Source: Sulfurimonas sp.
GTDB taxonomy: Bacteria; Campylobacterota; Campylobacteria; Campylobacterales; Sulfurimonadaceae
Direction of reading: 5' to 3'
Assembly: GCF_027056685.1 (NCBI RefSeq)
Contig: NZ_JALUKE010000063.1
Location: 1-37,863 of the forward strand
Length of the DNA stretch: 37,863 nucleotides
The position numbers and the translations under genes are program-made. Under the pieces are notes generated by a model. That model had not been told where the DNA came from and did no database searches. It saw nothing but the letters and a program-made list of their open reading frames with translations. Every line of letters begins with the position of its first letter. Positions within the stretch are counted from its first letter, which is position 1. Below are positions 24,402-33,232 of the stretch, piece by piece.

Positions 24402-25811
24402 TTGATACATTCTAAGCAATTTACACTAGACCAACTCGCGCCCATAGCTGTTTATTCAGAACTCAAAAAGATGTTTGAAAATGAAATCACATATCTTTTT
24501 GAAAGTGCTGGGCAAAGTGAAGGAAATTACAGTTTTATCTGCATTGGGGCAAGACAAAGACTTCAATATATAGATAACAAAACAGTATATACTGACGAAA
24601 ATTCTAAAACTACAGTTATAGATGAAAACCCTTTTGAGTTTCTTAAAAAGTATTATGCGAATATAGATACTACCATTTATAAAGAAGCAACAAAAAAATT
24701 AAATGTTGGCTATGTTGATGGTTTCATAGGCTATATCGGCTATGATATGGTGAAGGTCTTTGAGCCGAAATTGCAATCATTTATGCAAAATCTCAAAGAT
24801 GAGTTAAACACACCTGATTTAGATCTTATTTTACCAAAACTTATACTTGTCTATTCCCATAAAAATCATCAAATTACACTTATCTCAACACTTAGTGAAT
24901 ATGCAAATAAATTTCAAAGTATTGAAGAGACCCTAAAAGGTATCTATACATACAAACACAGAGTTTATAATGTTGGTAATGATAAAGGTACTTTTGCACA
25001 CTCTAAAGAGAAATTTTTTGAGATGATTGACAAATCAAAAGAGATGATTAAAAGTGGTGATGTTTTTCAAATACTTATGACAAATCGCTTTACAAGGTAT
25101 ATTAAAGTAGATCCTTTTAGTTTTTATAGAATTTTACGCACTAAAAATCCCTCTCCATATATGTTTTTAATGGAGTATGAAGATTTTAGTATTGTAGGTT
25201 CTTCTCCTGAAGTTATGGTAAGACTTACTGAAGATGAAATTCTTTTGCGTCCAATAGCGGGGACAAGAAAAAGAGGTGATACAAAACAGAAAGATAAAGA
25301 GCTTGAAATTGAACTACTCAATGACCCCAAAGAGCTGGCAGAACATCTTATGCTTATAGACCTTGGTCGTAATGATGTTGGTCGCGTTGCAAAAACAGGC
25401 AGTGTAAAAGTTGAAGATATAATGCATATTGAGCGATTCTCTCATGTTATGCACATTGTCTCTGATGTAGTTGCACGAATAAATGAAGACAAAGATATGT
25501 TTGACCTTTTTATGGCTACTTTTACAGCAGGGACAATGACAGGTGCTCCAAAAATTCGTGCTATGGAACTCATTGCAGAGTATGAAGGAATTAAACGAGG
25601 CTTTTACAGTGGTAGTGTCGGTTACTTTGGATTTGATGGCAATATGGATAGTGCCATAACTATTAGAACAGCCATGGTAAAAGAGGACAAAGTAGTGCTT
25701 CAGGCTGGTGCGGGCATAGTGGCTGATAGTCAAAATGAACTAGAGTATCTTGAAGTAAACAATAAACTTGGAGCATTAATAAACTCTCTTGAAGATTTGG
25801 ATAAAAAATAG
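24402..25811 (+). CDS. trpE: Anthranilate synthase component I
   Basis: Chorismate to anthranilate, first step of tryptophan synthesis. 469 residues from TTG 24402 with AAGG upstream. The N-terminal part has LFESAGQSEGNYSFICIG, matching the LLES-type tryptophan-binding region of TrpE. The catalytic chorismate-binding domain includes PIAGTRKRG, HLMLIDLGRNDVGRV, MTGAPKIRAMELI and a C-terminal GAGIVADS. PabB is the alternative, but these signatures fit TrpE better. No trpG or other trp gene is adjacent; the amidotransferase subunit must be elsewhere. Its stop overlaps the aroE GTG. Confidence 0.85.
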   Translation: MIHSKQFTLDQLAPIAVYSELKKMFENEITYLFESAGQSEGNYSFICIGARQRLQYIDNKTVYTDENSKTTVIDENPFEFLKKYYANIDTTIYKEATKKLNVGYVDGFIGYIGYDMVKVFEPKLQSFMQNLKDELNTPDLDLILPKLILVYSHKNHQITLISTLSEYANKFQSIEETLKGIYTYKHRVYNVGNDKGTFAHSKEKFFEMIDKSKEMIKSGDVFQILMTNRFTRYIKVDPFSFYRILRTKNPSPYMFLMEYEDFSIVGSSPEVMVRLTEDEILLRPIAGTRKRGDTKQKDKELEIELLNDPKELAEHLMLIDLGRNDVGRVAKTGSVKVEDIMHIERFSHVMHIVSDVVARINEDKDMFDLFMATFTAGTMTGAPKIRAMELIAEYEGIKRGFYSGSVGYFGFDGNMDSAITIRTAMVKEDKVVLQAGAGIVADSQNELEYLEVNNKLGALINSLEDLDKK

Positions 25812-26602
25812 TGCAACTTTTCTCCATATTTGGCAATCCAGTCGCACACTCTCGTAGTCCTTTAATGCACAACTCTGTTTTTAAACACCTCAACTACAAA
25901 GCGTGCTACACCCGTACACTTTTAGAGGATTCCACAAAACTAAAAGAGACTTTTTTCAAACTCAAACTCTCTGGTGCGAATGTTACTGTTCCACATAAAG
26001 AGGCTGCGTTTAGAGCGTGTGATGAAGTGAGAGGCTTTGCCAAAAAAATTGGCGTTGTCAATACTCTTATTAATGAAAATGGCAAACTTATTGGCTACAA
26101 TACTGATGCAGACGGATTTTTATTTGCTATTGGTGAATTTAAGAATATCAAAAATATTTTAATTATCGGTGCAGGTGGTACGGCAAAAGCACTTGCAATC
26201 CGCTTCTTAGAAGAGAACATCAATGTCTCAGTACTCAATAGAAGTACAAAACGACTTGCATATTTCAAAAAGTTTGGCTGTAAAACAAGTTCTTGGGATG
26301 ATTTTAAAATAGCATCATATGATTTGGTAGTAAACACCACAAGTGCTGGTCTTGAAGATAACTCCCTTCCTGCACCAAAAGAGCTACTTGAAGAGATTTT
26401 AAATAATACCAGATATGCAGCCGATGCAATTTATGGCAAAGTTACACCTTTTTTACAACTTGCCTCTAAACATAAACTTACGTATAAAGATGGTGCAGAT
26501 ATGCTCCTAGGTCAAGGTGTTCTTGCAAATAAACTCTTTACAAATAATACACTTAAGACAGAGCAAATTAAACTCTATATGCGAAAGAGCTTCGAGCTTT
26601 AG
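25811..26602 (+). CDS. aroE: Shikimate dehydrogenase
   Basis: NADPH-dependent reduction of 3-dehydroshikimate. 263 residues from GTG 25811, sharing one base with the trpE stop. The substrate-binding N-terminal domain has FGNPVAHSRSPLMHN and GANVTVPHKEAAF, with the catalytic Lys-Asp pair (Lys in VPHKE, Asp in NTDADGF). The Rossmann domain has IGAGGTAKAL and the NADP-specific NRSTKRL turn. DGADMLLGQGVLA is the C-terminal signature. Together with aroG and trpE it marks aromatic biosynthesis. The last 4 bp overlap the convergent pldA end. Confidence 0.96.
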   Translation: MQLFSIFGNPVAHSRSPLMHNSVFKHLNYKACYTRTLLEDSTKLKETFFKLKLSGANVTVPHKEAAFRACDEVRGFAKKIGVVNTLINENGKLIGYNTDADGFLFAIGEFKNIKNILIIGAGGTAKALAIRFLEENINVSVLNRSTKRLAYFKKFGCKTSSWDDFKIASYDLVVNTTSAGLEDNSLPAPKELLEEILNNTRYAADAIYGKVTPFLQLASKHKLTYKDGADMLLGQGVLANKLFTNNTLKTEQIKLYMRKSFEL

Positions 26603-27516
26603 CGAGAGAAACTAAACCCAATAGAAAACTTTGTTAAATTACGATTGTAATCAATCAGAGACTCCCCATATCCACTAAAAAATTTTATATATAGATTCGT
26701 TTCATCTTGGAGAGGATATGAATATGTTGCTTCTAACGCTCCTCTTCGTGTCCCAAAGTTACCTCTTCCCATAAAAGTCAATATACTTTTTTTATAAAAA
26801 TAGGTAAGCTTAATATTGCTATATCCTAAATAATCCATAATATCCGGGTTATCACTTAAATTATCTCCAGCTCCTAGTGGAGCCTGCAGTCTCAAATCTA
26901 CAATAAGCGTATCATGCTGCATTCGTATTGTTGAATAAAAATAATTTATACTTTTAGAAAGATTATTCATTTTCCCTCCATCCACATAAACATCAGAGGT
27001 GTTTGGTTGACCATTAGACATATGCGCGAGGGCAAACTTTACTGAGCGTATTTTCATAAAATATTTATCATCATTTACAGGAAATACCACAAATCCTTCT
27101 GGATTATAATTTGTCTCTCTAAACGGTGCAGAATCTGTATATAACTGCCAAAAAGATTTATGAGAATAAGCAAGATAATAGGAGCCATGCAAACCAAAGA
27201 GATTTTTTGCTATTTTGCGTTTCAGACTCACTTGTAACTCTGCTTCTATCTTTCTATACTTGACTGGACGACCATTTGAGAGATACTTTTTATTTGAGTA
27301 ACCATAAGGAAGTAAATAGTTTACCTTATATGCTTCAAGAGCAATGCCCCCAGCAAGCCACTTTTCCATACTCTCTTTAGATTCGTCATTTTTAATATGC
27401 TTTATATCAATTTTACTCTTTGTTCCATCATATTTTTTAGCAGATTCACAAAATTCATAATCATCAGCATAACTATATACAAACAACAGTAATAGTAGTA
27501 AAAAAATTCTCATCAT
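26599..27516 (-). CDS. pldA: Outer membrane phospholipase A
   Basis: Calcium-dependent phospholipase in the outer membrane. 305 residues with a signal peptide (about 1-17). The beta-barrel carries the OMPLA signatures SFWQLYTDSAPFRETNYNPE and the catalytic motif HMSNGQ, holding His and Ser of the His-Ser-Asn triad. The C-terminal residue pattern ends in SFSR, an aromatic-containing final strand. It is the third gene of mltA-recR-pldA, overlapping recR by 4 bp. In Campylobacter PldA contributes to haemolysis and to membrane remodelling; in a free-living relative the latter is the likely role. Confidence 0.94.
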   Translation of the reverse strand: MMRIFLLLLLLFVYSYADDYEFCESAKKYDGTKSKIDIKHIKNDESKESMEKWLAGGIALEAYKVNYLLPYGYSNKKYLSNGRPVKYRKIEAELQVSLKRKIAKNLFGLHGSYYLAYSHKSFWQLYTDSAPFRETNYNPEGFVVFPVNDDKYFMKIRSVKFALAHMSNGQPNTSDVYVDGGKMNNLSKSINYFYSTIRMQHDTLIVDLRLQAPLGAGDNLSDNPDIMDYLGYSNIKLTYFYKKSILTFMGRGNFGTRRGALEATYSYPLQDETNLYIKFFSGYGESLIDYNRNLTKFSIGFSFSR

Positions 27517-28082
27517 ACACTCACCCTATCCTCTAATGCTCTTGTTAAAGAGAGCAAATCAATATTTTCCAAACTTACACCCGTTGGAACACCTTGTGCA
27601 ATTTTTGAAAAATTAATCTCATAAGCACTCAATTTATCTTCAATGTAGAGCATAACTGCATCATTTGAAATTGATGGAGTCAAAGCAAAGAGAACTTCTT
27701 GCACACCATTTCTAGCAATATTTTCTAAATGCTCAATACTCAACTCTTCTAAAGAGTCCAAAACAAAATACTTTCCATCAAAAAGTCCATTCTCCTCTAA
27801 AAGTAAAATGTCTTTTGCATTCTCAACTATACATAAAAAAGAGCTGTTACGAGATTCATCGGAGCAGATATGACATAATTCATCTTCACTCATTCCACCA
27901 CATTCCCTACATTTCTTCAAGCTGCCTATGGCATCTTCAATAGCATGTGATATTTTCATACCAGTGTAAGTATCATTCATTATCATATAGTATGCAAGTC
28001 TTGTTGCTGATTTTTTTCCTATCGTAGGAAGCTCACCAAGAGCATCTACCAGCCTATTAAATTTTTCTAGCGAATTATTCAT
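27513..28082 (-). CDS. recR: Recombination mediator RecR
   Basis: Works with RecO to load RecA on gapped DNA. 189 residues, about the family length. An N-terminal helix-hairpin-helix (LPTIGKKSATRLAYYM), a Cys4 zinc finger (CRECG and CHIC), and a Toprim domain (SFLCIVENAKDILLLEENG) are present. The C-terminal end contains GVPTGVSLENIDLLSLTRALEDR, matching the RecR Walker-like VPxGxxLEYxD motif. It overlaps mltA by 8 bp and pldA by 4 bp. Confidence 0.96.
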   Translation of the reverse strand: MNNSLEKFNRLVDALGELPTIGKKSATRLAYYMIMNDTYTGMKISHAIEDAIGSLKKCRECGGMSEDELCHICSDESRNSSFLCIVENAKDILLLEENGLFDGKYFVLDSLEELSIEHLENIARNGVQEVLFALTPSISNDAVMLYIEDKLSAYEINFSKIAQGVPTGVSLENIDLLSLTRALEDRVSV

Positions 28083-29178
28083 TCATAAATCTTTCTTCTT
28101 TTGGTAAAATTATCCACATTTTCAGAGGTGCTTTGAGTTTTCCTGCTATTTGCATTGCTTGCTCTCCACTGCCTAAAAAATAGTCTGCACGAAGAGAACC
28201 TTTTATAGCGCCCCCAACATCCTGTGCAAAAACAAATTTATCAATTTTTCTATTTTTAAAATTTGAACTTAAGTATAACATACTTCCAAGTGGAATATAT
28301 TGACCATCAACTGCTACAGAACTTTTTGCTCTTAACTCTAACCCGAGAGCACCCGTTGCACCTTGACTGCGTTTAGCAAAGAAAACCATTGCTTTATTTT
28401 GGTTAAGAACAGTATCAATTTTTTTAGGATGCGCTTCTAACCAGGCTTTTATGGACTGCAAAGAGATATTGTTTGCAGATATATCCCCATGATTTATAAG
28501 ATATTTTCCAATGGAGCTATATTTATATCCATTTTGATTCGCATACCCAACATAGATTGTTTTATTGTTATCCAATACAACTTTTCCAGAACCCTGCACC
28601 TCTAAAAAAAATCTATCTATTTTTGATTTGCAGTAACATATAACAGAACTATTAATATCGCTGCGTTTAATCTCTGCTCTACTATCATAAGGAACAATTT
28701 TATTTCCCTCTAATCTGCCACGAAGTCTATAGTGTTTCAGTTCTGGGTAAATAGCACTTAAATCCACATTCACCAAATCTTTTGGTGTAGCATAAAGTGG
28801 ATATTTATAGACACTGCTCTTTTTCAGAGATCCTTGTAATTCTGGTTCAAAATAGCCGGTAAGCAGCCCCTCTTTTGCACCGTTTTTCTTATAAACTCTA
28901 TAAACTTGAAAATTATTAAGTAAAAACTCTTTTGCATTACTACTATTTTTTGCTTCTTGACATAAAGAACTATATATCTTTTGTGCTTTAGTACTTCTGC
29001 AATTATTTATAAAATCATCTAAAACATTTTGAAAATTATTTTTTTGTAAGCCAGGAAGTTCACTAAACACAACGGGTATACCATAGGTATTTGGAAGTTT
29101 AGGTAAGGGTGTTTCTACTTGCTTTGAGCAGCCTAAAATTAGGAGTGATAAAACGAGAATTAATGTATTGCTTTTCAT
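28075..29178 (-). CDS. mltA: Membrane-bound lytic murein transglycosylase A
   Basis: Cleaves peptidoglycan to 1,6-anhydromuropeptides. 367 residues. Lipoprotein signal with LILGCSK (Cys17). The MltA domain includes GLLTGYFEPELQGS, a double-psi barrel with the 3D-domain residues KSSVAVDGQYIPLGSMLYLSS, and FAQDVGGAIKGSLRADYFLGSG, whose Asp is the catalytic type. First gene of the mltA-recR-pldA operon. ATG 29178 has no Shine-Dalgarno, and a TATAAT ends 7 nt upstream, so the mRNA is probably leaderless. It contains two of the TGCGTTTA words. Confidence 0.94.
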   Translation of the reverse strand: MKSNTLILVLSLLILGCSKQVETPLPKLPNTYGIPVVFSELPGLQKNNFQNVLDDFINNCRSTKAQKIYSSLCQEAKNSSNAKEFLLNNFQVYRVYKKNGAKEGLLTGYFEPELQGSLKKSSVYKYPLYATPKDLVNVDLSAIYPELKHYRLRGRLEGNKIVPYDSRAEIKRSDINSSVICYCKSKIDRFFLEVQGSGKVVLDNNKTIYVGYANQNGYKYSSIGKYLINHGDISANNISLQSIKAWLEAHPKKIDTVLNQNKAMVFFAKRSQGATGALGLELRAKSSVAVDGQYIPLGSMLYLSSNFKNRKIDKFVFAQDVGGAIKGSLRADYFLGSGEQAMQIAGKLKAPLKMWIILPKEERFMNE

Positions 29179-29185
29179 AAAAAGA

Positions 29186-29191
29186 ATTATA
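29186..29191 (-). promoter_or_regulatory. -10 element of mltA, leaderless layout
   Basis: The minus strand reads TATAAT (29191-29186), 7 nt before the mltA ATG at 29178. Normal spacing places the transcription start on or next to the A of the ATG. Confidence 0.5.
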
Positions 29192-29211
29192 CAAAAACTC
29201 AGTGAAAAATT

Positions 29212-29220
29212 TGCTATAAT
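29212..29220 (+). promoter_or_regulatory. Extended -10 promoter of dnaJ
   Basis: TGC-TATAAT, with TATAAT at 29215-29220, predicts a start near 29227 and a 24-nt leader containing TAGGAT. It is divergent from the mltA promoter only about 25 bp away. No HAIR or CIRCE element is visible here. Confidence 0.5.
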
Positions 29221-29250
29221 TGCAAAAAAATTATATAGGATTTTACGACA

Positions 29251-30375
29251 ATGGAAAACCTAAGCTATTATGAAATATTAGAAGTATCAAGTGATGCTGA
29301 TAAGACTACAATTAAAAAAGCGTATAGAAAAATGGCAAAACAGTATCATCCAGATAAAAATGCTGGTGATAAAGAGGCAGAGTATAAGTTTAAACTTGTA
29401 AATGAAGCATATCAATGTCTTAGCGATGAGCAACAACGAAGTATTTATGACCGTTATGGAAAAGAGGGTCTTCAAGGAATGGGAGGTAGCTCTCGTTCAT
29501 CTTCTGGTTTTGATGATTTAGGCAGTATGTTTGAAGAGATGTTTAGTGGATTTGGTGGAGGGGGCGGAAGAAGACGCCAAAACCCCGCAGATATGGATAA
29601 ATACCCACTTGACATCAATGTAGATATGTATATTAATTTTAATGAAGCTATCTTTGGATGTGAAAAAGAGATAGAATTCACTTACAAAAAATCTTGTCAA
29701 AAATGTAAAGGCACCGGTGCAAAAGACGGAAAACTTTCAACCTGTTCACAATGTAAAGGTCAAGGCCAAATTTACATGAAACAGGGCTTTATGACATTTT
29801 CACAGACCTGTCCAGTTTGTAATGGAACAGGAACTGCAGCAACAGAGCCTTGTAAAACTTGTAATGGACACGGCTATGAAGAGGTAAGAGAAACAGTCAA
29901 AATCAGTGTACCAAAAGGTATTGACAGTGGTAATCGCCTAAGAGTATCAGGCAAAGGAAATATTGGCAAGAAAGGGCATCGTGGAGATTTATATGTCACT
30001 TTTGAGGTAAAACCAGACAAACATTTCATAAGAGATGACAATGATGTATACATAGAAATTCCTGTATTTTTTACGCAGGCAATCAAAGGTGATACACTTA
30101 CAATTCCATCACTCACAGGTGAACTAGAACTCAAACTTGATGTTGGAACAAAAGACAAACAACGCTTTACTTTTAGAGGCGAGGGAATTGAAGATGTACA
30201 TGGACATGGCAAAGGTAACCTTATTGCGGTAGTAAATATTCAGTATCCTAAAAAGCTCAATGATGAGCAACTCGAACTCTTAAATAAACTTCAAGAATCA
30301 TTTGGAATAGAATCAAAACCACATGAAGGTGTTTTGGATTCCGTAATAGACAAAATGAAAAACTGGTTTAAATAG
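29251..30375 (+). CDS. dnaJ: Chaperone DnaJ
   Basis: Hsp40 co-chaperone that stimulates DnaK. 374 residues. J domain (about 1-70) with the HPDK motif, a Gly/Phe-rich region (about 75-110, GFGGGGGRR), four zinc-finger repeats [24 protein letters not shown] and CKTCNGHG (about 145-210), and the C-terminal substrate-binding domains. It stands alone; grpE and dnaK are not in the window. A TATAAT lies 30 bp before the ATG. Converges on bioA. Confidence 0.97.
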   Translation: MENLSYYEILEVSSDADKTTIKKAYRKMAKQYHPDKNAGDKEAEYKFKLVNEAYQCLSDEQQRSIYDRYGKEGLQGMGGSSRSSSGFDDLGSMFEEMFSGFGGGGGRRRQNPADMDKYPLDINVDMYINFNEAIFGCEKEIEFTYKKSCQKCKGTGAKDGKLSTCSQCKGQGQIYMKQGFMTFSQTCPVCNGTGTAATEPCKTCNGHGYEEVRETVKISVPKGIDSGNRLRVSGKGNIGKKGHRGDLYVTFEVKPDKHFIRDDNDVYIEIPVFFTQAIKGDTLTIPSLTGELELKLDVGTKDKQRFTFRGEGIEDVHGHGKGNLIAVVNIQYPKKLNDEQLELLNKLQESFGIESKPHEGVLDSVIDKMKNWFK

Positions 30376-30405
30376 CTTAGAGGTGCTTTAGAGCCTCATA
30401 AGCAC
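30375..30405. terminator. Possible terminator between dnaJ and bioA
   Basis: GCTTAGAGG (30375-30383) can pair with CCTC-A-TAAGC (30394-30403), with one bulge; alternatively GTGCTT (30383-30388) can pair with AAGCAC (30400-30405). The fold covers the convergent dnaJ and bioA stop codons. No clear T-run. Confidence 0.4.
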
Positions 30406-31672
30406 AATCCATCATTATATCTATCTCCTCTTTTGTGATAATATAAGGCGGCATAAAATAGACAATATGCCCAAGTGGTCGCAGTAAAACGCCATGTTTC
30501 AAACCGTACTTATAAACTTTTAAGCCTATTCTCTCTTGCGGTTCATACCCTTTTAATTCTACCACAGCCACCATGCCCGTTTGACGGATCTCTTTTACAT
30601 TTGGAAGTTTCTCAAATTTTTGAAGTTTTTGTGCCATATAGCTAGAGAGTTCTCTATTTTTTTCTATAATATTTTCATTTTCAAAAATATCGAGTGTTGC
30701 GTTTGCAGCAGCACAAGCAAGAGCATTTCCTGTATAAGAGTGTGAATGTAAAAAGGCTTTATGTTTGTTATAATCACAATAAAATTTCGCATAAATTTCA
30801 TTTGAAGTCAGTACAACAGAGAGTGGCAGATACCCTCCCGTAAGCCCTTTTGAAAGCACTAAAAAATCAGGAGAAATACCCGCTTTTTGCGATGCAAATA
30901 GCTCGCCTGTACGCCCAAATCCAACCATTACTTCATCGGCGATAAGATGCACATTATATTTTGTACAAATTTCTCGAACACGCACCAAAAAGAGAGGATG
31001 ATACATATGCATATACCCTGCTCCTTGAATCAATGGTTCAAGAATTATAGCGCTTATTGCATCAGCTCTTTGCTCACATAGAGTCTCAAACGCAGCAGCT
31101 GCGTTTAGTGCAGCTTCTTCACTCATATCTTTGGGAACCTGCGTTTGAATAGTTTCAAGAAGAAGTGGTGCATAGGTATCTTTGTAAAGTTCTACATCCC
31201 CAACACTAAGCGCACCGATTGTCTCACCATGATATGAATTTTTGAGCGATACAAACAGGGGTTTTGTTATACCATCATTCAAATGTGCATGAAAACTCAT
31301 CTTAAGCGCTACTTCAACAGCAGAAGAGCCATTGTCTGAATAAAAACATTTATCTAAATGTGGCGGTGTTAGCTCTACAAGTCTCTCAGAGAGTTTTACC
31401 ACCTGTTCATGTGTAAATCCGGCAAGTATGACATGTTCAAGGCTCTCTAACTGCTCTTTTATCTTCTCATTTATATAACTGTTAGTGTGTCCAAACATAT
31501 TTACCCACCAACTACTAATGGCATCTATATATCTATTACCCTCAAAATCTTCCAAGTAAATTCCATGTGCTTTTTTTATAGGAATAAGAGGAAGTGTTTC
31601 ATGATCTTTCATTTGAGTACAAGGATGCCAAAGGACATCTAGGTCTCTATTTTTCAATTCTTCATTTTTCAT
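30377..31672 (-). CDS. bioA: Adenosylmethionine-8-amino-7-oxononanoate aminotransferase
   Basis: Class III PLP aminotransferase that makes 7,8-diaminopelargonate in biotin synthesis. Started at ATG 31672 (431 residues); a TTG two codons earlier is also open. Key motifs: WHPCTQMKDHETLPLIPI, YIDAISSWWVN, YSDNGSSAVEVALKM, LIADEVMVGFGRTG and the PLP lysine in LSKGLTGGYLPLSV. The aromatic WHPCTQMKD start separates BioA from other family members. No Shine-Dalgarno is seen, and a TATAAT (31684-31679) ends 6 nt before the ATG, again suggesting a leaderless mRNA. Biotin is needed by OadA in the same window. Confidence 0.95.
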   Translation of the reverse strand: MKNEELKNRDLDVLWHPCTQMKDHETLPLIPIKKAHGIYLEDFEGNRYIDAISSWWVNMFGHTNSYINEKIKEQLESLEHVILAGFTHEQVVKLSERLVELTPPHLDKCFYSDNGSSAVEVALKMSFHAHLNDGITKPLFVSLKNSYHGETIGALSVGDVELYKDTYAPLLLETIQTQVPKDMSEEAALNAAAAFETLCEQRADAISAIILEPLIQGAGYMHMYHPLFLVRVREICTKYNVHLIADEVMVGFGRTGELFASQKAGISPDFLVLSKGLTGGYLPLSVVLTSNEIYAKFYCDYNKHKAFLHSHSYTGNALACAAANATLDIFENENIIEKNRELSSYMAQKLQKFEKLPNVKEIRQTGMVAVVELKGYEPQERIGLKVYKYGLKHGVLLRPLGHIVYFMPPYIITKEEIDIMMDCAYEALKHL

Positions 31673-31678
31673 AAGCAA

Positions 31679-31684
31679 ATTATA
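31679..31684 (-). promoter_or_regulatory. -10 element of bioA, leaderless layout
   Basis: The minus strand reads TATAAT with 6 nt to the bioA ATG, so the predicted transcription start coincides with the start codon. Confidence 0.45.
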
Positions 31685-31764
31685 GCTTTGTAGCGCCTCT
31701 TTATCAAGTTTTAATACGAATTTACATAGAATTACATAAATTTGATACAGAAGGTATAATTTAT

Positions 31765-33231
31765 ATGATTACGTGGATGCAAAGGCACAAAAAGTGGCTA
31801 ATAATAACTATTTGGATTTCAACTATCGCTTTTATTGGTGCTGGTTTTGTAGGATGGGGGCAATATAGCTACGGAAACAAAGCTGGAGCAGTTGCAAAAG
31901 TAGGAGATATTAAAATTTCTCAAAGTCAACTTCAAAAAGCTTACTCTCGTTTATACAGCCAATATAGCCAAGCACTACAGGGTAATTTTGATGAAGAAAA
32001 AGCAAAACAATATGGACTAAAACAACAAGCACTTCAAAGTTTACTCCAACAAGCACTCATTTTAAACCTTGCTTCTTCATATGATTTACTTACAACAAAT
32101 GATGAACTAATAAAAGCCTTGGAAGCACAAAAAGCTTTTCAAGAAAATGGTGTTTTCAATAAAGAAGTATACAAACAAGTACTTGCACAAAATAGACTCA
32201 CACCTACAGAGTATGAAACTGAATTAAAAAAAGAGTTATTAATAGAAAAAACTCTTAAACTCCTTCCTATTGAAGTCTCAAAAAATGAGCAAAATATTCT
32301 TGCTTCAATATTTAAAATAGCAGATAAAATCAAATATAAAAAAATTACACTTAATAATATTAAAGTAAATATTACAGATGAAAAACTCAAAAAATTCTGG
32401 CAAAGCCGCAAAAATGATTTTATGAGTGATGTTATATACCAAGTAAAGTTTATAAAACAAGCTCCTGTTACAAAAGAGTATGATACGAAAAAAATAACAA
32501 ACTACTACCAAGAAAATAAAACACACTATAAAGCAAAAGATGGAAAAATTCTTCTTTTAGCAAAAGCGAAAAAACAGGTTATTCAAGAATTAAATCAAAA
32601 AGCAACAAAAGAACAAGCGTTAAGAATGTATATAGCATTTAAAAAAGATAGACTAAAAGCTGATGTTACACCAACAGAAGCTACTGTTTCTAAATCTAGT
32701 AATCCTTTTACTCCCGAAGCATTAGTAAAAATATCAAAACGCTCACTTGCAGATCCATTTATGAAACCTATTAAAGTTGGTGAGAGTTACTATATATTCA
32801 AACTAACAAAAATCACACCAGCGCAAGCAAAGAGTTTTACTGCTGCAAGAAAAGAACTTCTACCAATATATATGACAGAGATGAGAAAAGCAAATATTGT
32901 GAAACTAGCTACAAATTCTTTGAAGAATTTTTCAGGTAATACCACAGGGTTTGTTACTATAAACGCAGTAGATAAACTCACAGCTTTAGATAAAGTAGAA
33001 GCAACAAACTTTTTACAAAAACTTTTTGTTAGTGATAAGAAAAAAGGTTTTATAACGCTTAATGATGGAAATGTTATTTTGTATAACATTTTGGAACAAA
33101 AAATGCTTCCTAACACTAACATTAAATTGAATGGTGAAATGCGTAAGCTAAAAAGTGCAATGTTCAATGAAGGCTTAATTAAAAAGCTTCAAAAAATGTA
33201 CAAAACTGAGATATATATCAAAGGACTCTAA
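31765..33231 (+). CDS. ppiD: PpiD/SurA-N-type periplasmic folding factor
   Basis: Membrane-anchored periplasmic chaperone of the PpiD class. 488 residues. An N-terminal anchor (about 10-32, KWLIITIWISTIAFIGAGFVGWG) is followed by a SurA-N-like chaperone region (about 40-180, AKVGDIKISQSQLQKAYSRL). The centre (about 230-330) is Lys-rich and shows no parvulin HIL or GGDLG signature, so PPIase activity is doubtful. The C-terminal helical segment completes the SurA-N fold. AGAAGG lies 10 nt before the ATG. It precedes ftsA-ftsZ as in Campylobacter, with ftsA starting 1 bp after its stop. Confidence 0.85.
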   Translation: MITWMQRHKKWLIITIWISTIAFIGAGFVGWGQYSYGNKAGAVAKVGDIKISQSQLQKAYSRLYSQYSQALQGNFDEEKAKQYGLKQQALQSLLQQALILNLASSYDLLTTNDELIKALEAQKAFQENGVFNKEVYKQVLAQNRLTPTEYETELKKELLIEKTLKLLPIEVSKNEQNILASIFKIADKIKYKKITLNNIKVNITDEKLKKFWQSRKNDFMSDVIYQVKFIKQAPVTKEYDTKKITNYYQENKTHYKAKDGKILLLAKAKKQVIQELNQKATKEQALRMYIAFKKDRLKADVTPTEATVSKSSNPFTPEALVKISKRSLADPFMKPIKVGESYYIFKLTKITPAQAKSFTAARKELLPIYMTEMRKANIVKLATNSLKNFSGNTTGFVTINAVDKLTALDKVEATNFLQKLFVSDKKKGFITLNDGNVILYNILEQKMLPNTNIKLNGEMRKLKSAMFNEGLIKKLQKMYKTEIYIKGL

Positions 33232-33232
33232 G

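Noticed and set aside
31755-31760. TATAAT just before ppiD as a promoter
   Set aside because: It would start transcription inside the ATG codon (near 31767), and a good AGAAGG RBS lies upstream of it, so the true promoter must be further away.
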